Origin: Verrucomicrobiota bacterium | GTDB taxonomy: Bacteria > Verrucomicrobiota > Verrucomicrobiia > Limisphaerales > JADLHS01 | Assembly: GCA_004297495.1 (NCBI GenBank) | Contig: SCTL01000770.1 | Location: forward strand, 1 to 6,179 | Direction of reading: 5' to 3' | DNA length: 6,179 bases | Program-made: the position numbers and the translations under genes | The notes under the pieces: generated by a model | Databases searched by the model: none | Told to the model about the DNA's origin: nothing | Seen by the model: only the letters and a program-made list of their open reading frames with translations | Shown: positions 6,078-6,179 of the stretch, one piece after another | Layout: the number at the start of each line of letters is the position of its first letter | Position numbering within the stretch: position 1 is the stretch's first letter

Positions 6078-6179
6078 TTACCGTTTCAGTCCATCAATCA
6101 ACTCGTTGAGCTTATCAATGACTTGTTGCAACTGCGTTTGCGTGGGCGGGTTGCTGGCGATCAGGGCGAGCGGCGCGAC
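6078..6179 (-). CDS. C-terminal end of an unrecognised protein (truncated by the window edge)
   Basis: On the minus strand the frame is open from the window edge to a TAA (complement of 6078-6080), giving 33 residues that end 'LQQVIDKLNELIDGLKR'. The stretch before it is 'LIASNPPTQTQLQ'. The final 18 or so residues have regular hydrophobic spacing (Leu, Val, Ile, Leu, Leu, Ile, Leu) typical of an amphipathic helix or short coiled coil. There is no start codon within the window, so the gene begins beyond the right edge. It converges on the transglutaminase-like gene with only 23 bp between the two stop codons and no clear terminator. I do not recognise the family. The call rests on the amino-acid pattern, which looks like real protein, and on the tight convergent fit. 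Confidence 0.6.
   Translation of the reverse strand, partial: VAPLALIASNPPTQTQLQQVIDKLNELIDGLKR

Noticed and set aside
6044..6078. Possible terminator stem (AGCGAAGC with GCCTCGCT) at the convergent 3' end
   Set aside because: The 8-bp stem has a mismatch, the loop is 19 bases, there is no T-tract, and it overlaps the end of the coding sequence.

Overview
The window is GC-rich, gene-dense bacterial DNA with short intergenic gaps and weak Shine-Dalgarno sequences. Two things point to Verrucomicrobiota, possibly the Pedosphaera/Limisphaerales side: an apparent DUF6941-type protein and dispersed heptamer repeats (GTTGANN / NNTCAAC) in the gaps between genes. This placement is inferred from recall and was not tested by a search.

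Layout. (a) 1-267, plus strand: the C-terminal end of a small DUF6941-like protein. (b) 268-391: a convergent gap holding an inverted heptamer repeat. (c) 392-1177, minus strand: nagB, glucosamine-6-phosphate deaminase. (d) 1178-1365: a divergent gap with a 10-bp direct repeat. (e) 1366-6054, plus strand: three genes in order, a MoxR-family AAA+ ATPase, a DUF58 membrane protein and a multi-pass membrane transglutaminase-like protein. (f) 6078-6179, minus strand: the last 33 codons of an unrecognised protein converging on the transglutaminase gene.

The three plus-strand genes form a common bacterial module. The MoxR ATPase is a cytoplasmic chaperone-like remodeller, the DUF58 protein is membrane-anchored with a degenerate von Willebrand A-like part, and the transglutaminase-like protein carries an intact Cys-His-Asp triad between membrane segments. 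The set probably acts at the cell envelope, but its substrate cannot be read from the sequence. NagB links amino-sugar catabolism (GlcNAc or peptidoglycan recycling) to fructose-6-phosphate and has no evident tie to the module beyond proximity.

The least explained feature is the heptamer repeat. It occurs in three of the five gaps, twice as a long inverted repeat able to form a hairpin. The copy between the DUF58 and transglutaminase genes begins two bases after the DUF58 stop codon and can bury both an upstream in-frame ATG and a GGAGG sequence. I see no RNA genes, CRISPR array, insertion sequence or phage gene.
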